From positions 1 through 19,263 of the forward strand of contig JAXDZV010000015.1 in NCBI GenBank assembly GCA_034086705.1: a stretch of DNA of 19,263 nucleotides. Reading direction: 5' to 3'. A program made the translations under genes and the position numbers. Source of the stretch: UMGS1225 sp034086705 (GTDB lineage Bacteria; Bacillota; Clostridia; Oscillospirales; CAG-272). Below are positions 15,298 to 19,263 of the stretch, piece after piece (position 1 is the stretch's first letter; every line of letters starts with the position of its first letter). The notes under the pieces are model-generated. The model was not told the DNA's origin. It did no database searches and saw only the letters and a program-made list of their open reading frames with translations.

Positions 15298-15666
15298 ATG
15301 AGCGTTTCAATTAAGGGCATAGGATGTGACATTGTCAGCATTTCACGAATTGCAAAGGTAATCGTCGATCAGAAGTTTCTTGACAAGGTTTATACAGTCT
15401 ACGAGCAAGACTATATTTGCCAAAAGGGAGCACAAACGGCAGCCGGTTTATGGGCAGCCAAAGAAGCTGTCAGTAAAGCTCTTGGAACCGGATTCGTAGG
15501 ATTTACTGCAAAAGACATTGAAATAAGGCATAATGAAAGCGGAACTCCGCAAATTATGCTTTATAATGGAGCACAGACAAGAGCTGAATTGATTGATGTC
15601 GAGACTGTATACATCAGCATTTCGCATGAGAAAGAGCAAGCAATGGCATTTGCTGTGATCGAATAA
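15298..15666 (+). CDS. acpS: Holo-ACP synthase
   Basis: A 122-residue phosphopantetheinyl transferase of the AcpS type that converts apo-ACP to holo-ACP using CoA. GIGCDIVSISRI places the metal ligand D11. LWAAKEAVSKALGTGF provides E56 and K60, and the C-terminal SISHEKEQAMAFAVIE matches the family (usually ISHxxxxAxAxA). It is the last gene of the long operon, 3 bp after birA. Having a private AcpS suggests that the cargo ACP may not rely on the host enzyme. No clear terminator follows, so readthrough into the regulator gene is possible. Confidence 0.94.
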   Translation: MSVSIKGIGCDIVSISRIAKVIVDQKFLDKVYTVYEQDYICQKGAQTAAGLWAAKEAVSKALGTGFVGFTAKDIEIRHNESGTPQIMLYNGAQTRAELIDVETVYISISHEKEQAMAFAVIE

Positions 15667-15708
15667 TTTTGCAATTTTACAGAAAATCAAAAAATCGTCA
15701 CAATTCTA

Positions 15709-15717
15709 TGCTATAAT
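15709..15717 (+). promoter_or_regulatory. Extended -10 promoter of the regulator gene
   Basis: TATAAT at 15712-15717 is preceded by TG at 15709-15710, an extended -10 element. There is no recognisable -35 at 17 bp, where the sequence is an A-run. The heptamers seen before acpP are absent here. This is likely the promoter of the regulator-thioesterase-HAD unit. Confidence 0.55.
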
Positions 15718-15743
15718 ATAATGTGGATTTATATACAATCCCA

Positions 15744-15765
15744 TTGGCAGAGGCCAAAACTCTGC
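15744..15765 (+). promoter_or_regulatory. Overlapping palindromes in the regulator leader
   Basis: TTGGC (15744-15748) and GCCAA (15753-15757) form a 5-4-5 palindrome. Overlapping it, GCAGAG (15747-15752) and CTCTGC (15760-15765) form a 6-bp stem ending two bases before the AAGGAG ribosome site (15768-15773). The two structures exclude each other. They could be a protein operator or a translation-control hairpin; evidence is limited to the sequence symmetry. Confidence 0.35.
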
Positions 15766-15778
15766 AAAAGGAGATACT

Positions 15779-17782
15779 ATGAACAACACACTAAATAATA
15801 TTGAGGAAATACTTGGTCATCAAATATGTGGCTTTCATCAGTATGTTCTGACATCCCCTGTTCATCTGAACTATGTTAGCGTCAATTTGTGTGAGATGCT
15901 CGGCATTCAACAGACTGAACTATTGGATGACAGAGCTGATCTTTATGCGCAAATGGTGCATCCTGCTGACCGTGAAAAGTATTCTGACTTCATCAATAAA
16001 ATCATTATAAAAGAACAGTCTCTTACCGGTGAATACCGCCTTGTAAAAAAAGACGGTACGATTATTTGCGTAAGAGATACCATCACGCCAAAAAAGCTTG
16101 ATGACGGCACGCTTATCGGACATTCCGTTTTAACAGATATAACCGACATTAAAAACGAAAATACCGATCTGCAATTTTTGAACGAAACCGTTCCTTGCGG
16201 ATTTTTAAGATACACCTGCGAAAAGCAGCCGAAAATTACATATATCAATCCTAAGATGATCGAGCTTCTTCGTTTTCCGGAAGTAAAAGACGGAGAAATG
16301 GATTATCTTGAAATGTATAAAAGCAATATATTCCTGATGATTCCAATGGAGGAACGCCGCAGATTTTCAAAATATCTTAACCGAGTGTTCTCATCGGATG
16401 TGCCTATCGCAGGCGATATGACCTTGCTTCGTTGTGACGGAACCCGTGCGCATATTTTCGGGTGGGTTACGAAGTGTATCAATGAACAAGGCGAGGCAGA
16501 ATTTCAAAGCGTTTGTATGGATATTACGGAGCGCTATCAGGCAAGAAAGTCAAGCGAGAGCAAACGCTATCTGCAAGCCCTTACCGATGTTTACGATAAG
16601 ATTTTCGAGTTTAATCTGGATGCCAATACTGTAAAATGTTTGCATTGCGAGGAAAACTCGTATTTTAAGCGATTTGAAAATATAGCAATGCAGATTGAAG
16701 ATGCGTTGGAAAAGTGGTTGATTGCTTCCGTAGCTACGGAACAGCAAGATACTATTCGTCGCTTTTTTAAGGATTTCTGCCAAAAGAGACTCAGCGGAGT
16801 TGACGGGAAACCGCCGCAGATCACCTATAAGGCGCGTTCCACCGACAATAACGTTAAGCAATATACAGGTGTATTTATTAAAGTTGATGAATCGGTCAGC
16901 TTCTATTGTTGCCGTGAGGTAAAAGAGGCCGCAGAGTCTGTGGCATTAAGGGAAGAAAACAGCCAACTAAAAGAAAAAATGCGTAATTTGGTCACGCAAT
17001 TTTCTGATGGTATTGCAGCTTTTGAGGTTACAGCGGAGGGGCTGGTAAAGCCGTTGTATGCAACCGAGAATGTTTGCGATTTCTTCGGTTACACCGAGGA
17101 AGAATGGCTCCCGCTGACCGAGCGATTTACTCCTTTGGAAAATTTCGTTTCGTACAGCGAGGTTCCCTACGAGAAATATGCAGAGCTACTGAGAACGGGA
17201 GAAGCAGAATTCTCTTATTTCGACTACCAGTCCGAAACAGAACGCAAAATTAAAGCAATCTGTTCCGAGAAAGAACCGAATGTCAATTCTTCACGTTACG
17301 TTATGCTCTATCCGGTAGAAGGCGGTTCTGAAGCGGTGAAACAAACCTTACCGGAAAATCGCACGGTGTCGATCCGTACTTTTGGATATTTCGATGTTTT
17401 TGTGGGAGACACTCCCATTGCGTTCCGAAACAAAAAGTCCAAGGAGCTTTTGGCGTTGCTTGTTGACCGTAAGGGTGGATACGTCACCTCCGAGGAAGCG
17501 ATCAGCTTCTTGTGGGAGGATGAGCCCGCAAACACCTTAACACTTTCAAGATACCGTAAGGTCGCTCTCCGCTTGAAAAGCACCCTGGAGGAATACGGAA
17601 TTACCGATATCGTAGAAGCCGTTGACGGAAAGCGCCGTATCGTAATGGAAAAGGTTGAGTGCGATCTGTATAATTACCTATCGGGAAAAGAAGAATATTC
17701 TCAACTATTCAAAGGGAGTTACCTGACAAACTACAGTTGGGGCGAAACGACTTTGGGTGAGTTGATGAATGAAGAAAAGTGA
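15779..17782 (+). CDS. Multi-PAS regulator with SARP/OmpR-like winged helix
   Basis: A 667-residue soluble regulator with no membrane segment. Residues ~10-125 and ~130-255 are PAS domains, each closing with the typical tail (GHSVLTDITDIK, FQSVCMDITERYQ). Two more degenerate PAS-like regions lie at ~262-380 and ~405-512, separated by a short coiled linker (390-408). The C-terminus (528-620) is a winged helix: VSIRTFGYFDVFVGDTPIAF, then KSKELLALLVDRKGGYVT and LSRYRKVALRLKSTLEEYGI, as in SARP/BTAD-type regulators. A short remnant (626-660) replaces a full BTAD. There is no receiver, kinase or HTH of another type. It likely senses a ligand through PAS and activates the FAS promoter at 3936-3989. 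AAGGAG precedes the ATG by 5 nt. Confidence 0.85.
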   Translation: MNNTLNNIEEILGHQICGFHQYVLTSPVHLNYVSVNLCEMLGIQQTELLDDRADLYAQMVHPADREKYSDFINKIIIKEQSLTGEYRLVKKDGTIICVRDTITPKKLDDGTLIGHSVLTDITDIKNENTDLQFLNETVPCGFLRYTCEKQPKITYINPKMIELLRFPEVKDGEMDYLEMYKSNIFLMIPMEERRRFSKYLNRVFSSDVPIAGDMTLLRCDGTRAHIFGWVTKCINEQGEAEFQSVCMDITERYQARKSSESKRYLQALTDVYDKIFEFNLDANTVKCLHCEENSYFKRFENIAMQIEDALEKWLIASVATEQQDTIRRFFKDFCQKRLSGVDGKPPQITYKARSTDNNVKQYTGVFIKVDESVSFYCCREVKEAAESVALREENSQLKEKMRNLVTQFSDGIAAFEVTAEGLVKPLYATENVCDFFGYTEEEWLPLTERFTPLENFVSYSEVPYEKYAELLRTGEAEFSYFDYQSETERKIKAICSEKEPNVNSSRYVMLYPVEGGSEAVKQTLPENRTVSIRTFGYFDVFVGDTPIAFRNKKSKELLALLVDRKGGYVTSEEAISFLWEDEPANTLTLSRYRKVALRLKSTLEEYGITDIVEAVDGKRRIVMEKVECDLYNYLSGKEEYSQLFKGSYLTNYSWGETTLGELMNEEK

Positions 17783-17789
17783 GTGTTTT

Positions 17790-18218
17790 ATGAGCAAATA
17801 CATACATAAGGTCAACTACTATGAGACTGATAAAATGGGAATAACCCACCATTCAAACTATATCCGCTTTATGGAGGAAGCCAGGATGAACTTCTTGTCT
17901 GAAATCGGTTATCCGATGACCAGATTGGAAGAAGAAGGCATTACCTCCCCGGTCGTTTCTGTAAACTGTGAATATAAGTACACCACGACCTATAGCGATG
18001 AGATTGAAATTGAGGTGGCATTGGAAAAATACACCGGCGTTAAACTGTTTTTGTCCTATACAATGCGAAATTCAAATACCGGCGAAACCGTGGCGGTGGC
18101 ATCTTCTGCCCATTGCTTTATTGATGATAAAGGCAGACCGATTGCAGTGAAAAAACGTGCACCGGAATTTGATGCAGTATTAAGAGGGATTTCGCAAAAA
18201 GATAAGAAAAACAAATAA
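17790..18218 (+). CDS. Hot-dog (4HBT/YbgC-like) acyl thioesterase
   Basis: A 142-residue single hot-dog protein. YYETDKMGITHHSNYIRFMEEAR (10-32) is the 4HBT/YbgC signature, with D14 the catalytic aspartate. It would hydrolyse acyl-CoA or acyl-ACP thioesters, so it offers a release step for the fatty acid chain. ATG 17790 places the signature where it sits in relatives and has AGTGAG 5 nt upstream. An in-frame ATG at 17769, inside the end of the regulator gene, would add seven residues. Its stop overlaps the next start (TAATG). The acyl chain length it prefers cannot be read from sequence. Confidence 0.85.
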   Translation: MSKYIHKVNYYETDKMGITHHSNYIRFMEEARMNFLSEIGYPMTRLEEEGITSPVVSVNCEYKYTTTYSDEIEIEVALEKYTGVKLFLSYTMRNSNTGETVAVASSAHCFIDDKGRPIAVKKRAPEFDAVLRGISQKDKKNK

Positions 18219-18934
18219 TGATCACAACAATATTATTTGACCTGGACGGCACGCTACTGCCGATGAATCAAGATGACTTTGCCAACGCTTATGTGAGAGG
18301 ATTGGCGACCGCTGCCGTGCCTGCAGGCTACGAACCGCAAACTTTTTCTAAAGCTATTATTACCGGAACCTATGCAATGGTCAAAAATAACGGCATCGGT
18401 ACAAACGAAGACGTGTTTTGGAACACCGTAGCTAAAATTTATGGTGACAAAATCAAGCAGGATATACATATTTTTGATGAATTTTATCGTGAGGATTTCC
18501 AAAAGATTCAATCGGTCTGCGGTTATGAACCCAAAGCAAAAGAATTGATAAATTATCTTAGAGCAAAGGGTTATCGAATTGTATTGGCAACCAATCCTCT
18601 CTTTCCGAGGATTGCAACTGAAAGCCGTATACGTTGGGCAGGACTTGAACCTGCTGATTTTGAAGCTTACACTACGTTTGAAGATTCTCACTATTGTAAG
18701 CCCAATCCCAAGTATTATAAAGAACTTCTTGAACGCCTACATCTAATGCCCGAAGAGTGCTTGATGATCGGAAACGATGTAGATGATGATATGAGCGCAG
18801 CAACACTCGGAATGAAAGTGTTTCTGCTTACGGACTGTCTGATTAACAAAGGTGGTGCCGACCTATCAGTTTATCCTCACGGAAGTTACGATGACTTGGA
18901 TTCATTTATCAAACATATAGCGGACTTTGAATAA
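18218..18934 (+). CDS. HAD-family hydrolase
   Basis: A 238-residue haloacid dehalogenase-type hydrolase, probably a small-molecule phosphatase. FDLDGTLLP holds nucleophile D8 and general acid D10. LATNPLFPR (motif II region), CKPNPKYY (motif III lysine) and GNDVDDDMSAA (motif IV acids) complete the set, with a helical cap of about 100 residues between motifs I and II. It is translationally coupled to the thioesterase (TAATG). A phosphate ester or acyl-phosphate linked to lipid synthesis is a possible substrate by context only; HAD substrates cannot be predicted from motifs. Confidence 0.85.
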   Translation: MITTILFDLDGTLLPMNQDDFANAYVRGLATAAVPAGYEPQTFSKAIITGTYAMVKNNGIGTNEDVFWNTVAKIYGDKIKQDIHIFDEFYREDFQKIQSVCGYEPKAKELINYLRAKGYRIVLATNPLFPRIATESRIRWAGLEPADFEAYTTFEDSHYCKPNPKYYKELLERLHLMPEECLMIGNDVDDDMSAATLGMKVFLLTDCLINKGGADLSVYPHGSYDDLDSFIKHIADFE

Positions 18935-18943
18935 AGAAATTAT

Positions 18944-18993
18944 AAAAGTCAAAGTTGAGGAGGCACAATGCCGTCCTCAACTTTGACTTTTTT
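18944..18993 (+). terminator. Strong terminator closing the cargo
   Basis: Perfect 18-bp arms lie at 18944-18961 and 18974-18991 (AAAAGTCAAAG... and ...CTTTGACTTTT). The 12-nt loop can itself pair GGCA with TGCC. The right arm runs into TTT, and the left arm begins with AAAA, so it may stop transcription in both directions. It follows the HAD gene stop by 9 bp. Confidence 0.93.
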
Positions 18994-19009
18994 GTAAACT
19001 TATTCTTTT

Positions 19010-19263
19010 TTGCAGAAAGACCCCTTGACAAATTCAGTCTTGGTTCTGTATCGAGTTACTCTCACCGCCGTCCCTGTCCTCGTCGCCCACGGAAAGGCGG
19101 GAGTAAAGGGCTGTAATTTTACTATGGAGATTTATAAAAGCGGCAGGTTCAAGCTGGCTTTCAGCCCCGCCATGCAGCGGTATCTCAAAGAACACCAGCG
19201 GGATTTTATGCCGGAGGACACCAAAGCCGGGATGATACAGGCGTATCTTGATAAATACACCGG
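19010..19263 (+). pseudogene. Probable 5'-truncated backbone gene, partial at window end
   Basis: An open frame continues past the window edge and encodes an ordered-looking segment from about LVLYRVTLTAVPVLVAHG through MEIYKSGRFKLAFSPAMQ and on. The first ATG in frame (19124) cuts into this segment and has no close ribosome site. Upstream there are only TTG codons (19010, 19025, 19040) and an in-frame stop at 18995. Base composition jumps from about 27% GC (18901-18960) to 60% (19061-19120). I infer that the true N-terminus was lost when the cargo joined the backbone. I do not recognise the family with confidence, though the style resembles short conserved proteins of Clostridia conjugative elements. 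An intact gene with a TTG start is the alternative. Confidence 0.5.

Overview
The window looks like part of a conjugative or mobilizable element from a gut-type Clostridia (Bacillota). Reasons: strong AGGAGG-type ribosome sites, a FabK-type enoyl reductase, the Clostridia gene order acpP-fabK-fabD-fabG-fabF-accB-fabZ-accC-accD-accA, and a MOBQ-type MobA/MobL relaxase next to a pIP501/RSF1010-like nick site. No rRNA, tRNA, CRISPR array or transposase is visible.

Layout. (1) 1-1540, element maintenance: a ParM/StbA-like actin ATPase and a small partner gene, then a terminator embedded in two 84-bp direct repeats carrying TTTGGTAT/ATACCAAA boxes (candidate centromere or operator). (2) 1539-3860, transfer: a small DUF3847-like protein, a non-coding oriT region of about 370 bp with several hairpins and an exact MOBQ-type nic motif on the minus strand, and the mobL relaxase with its terminator. 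(3) 3861-15666, cargo: one uninterrupted 13-gene unit encoding a nearly self-contained type II fatty acid synthase. It has its own ACP, malonyl transferase, elongation enzymes, all four acetyl-CoA carboxylase subunits, an acyl-CoA synthetase-like ANL enzyme, PlsX, a biotin protein ligase and a holo-ACP synthase. FabH, the usual initiating ketosynthase, is absent. The biotin ligase gene is frameshifted by an exact 22-bp tandem duplication. (4) 15667-18994: a second unit with a large multi-PAS regulator ending in a SARP/OmpR-like winged helix, a hot-dog thioesterase and a HAD hydrolase, closed by a terminator with perfect 18-bp arms. (5) 18995-19263: GC-rich sequence with an open frame running off the window that lacks a good start. 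It is probably a 5'-truncated backbone gene marking the right edge of the cargo.

How it may work together. Carboxylase plus ligase make malonyl-CoA, AcpS arms the ACP, and FabD/F/G/Z/K extend the chain. The product can leave as acyl-phosphate (PlsX), free acid (thioesterase) or acyl-CoA (ANL ligase). Upstream of acpP, three GGAACG(G/C) heptamers lie on an 11/22-bp phase with the last one exactly 8 bp before a TATAAT box. This is the operator layout known for SARP activators, and a SARP-like regulator is encoded downstream. I infer a mobile, sensor-controlled fatty acid or lipid synthesis system. Its product and purpose are not shown by the sequence.
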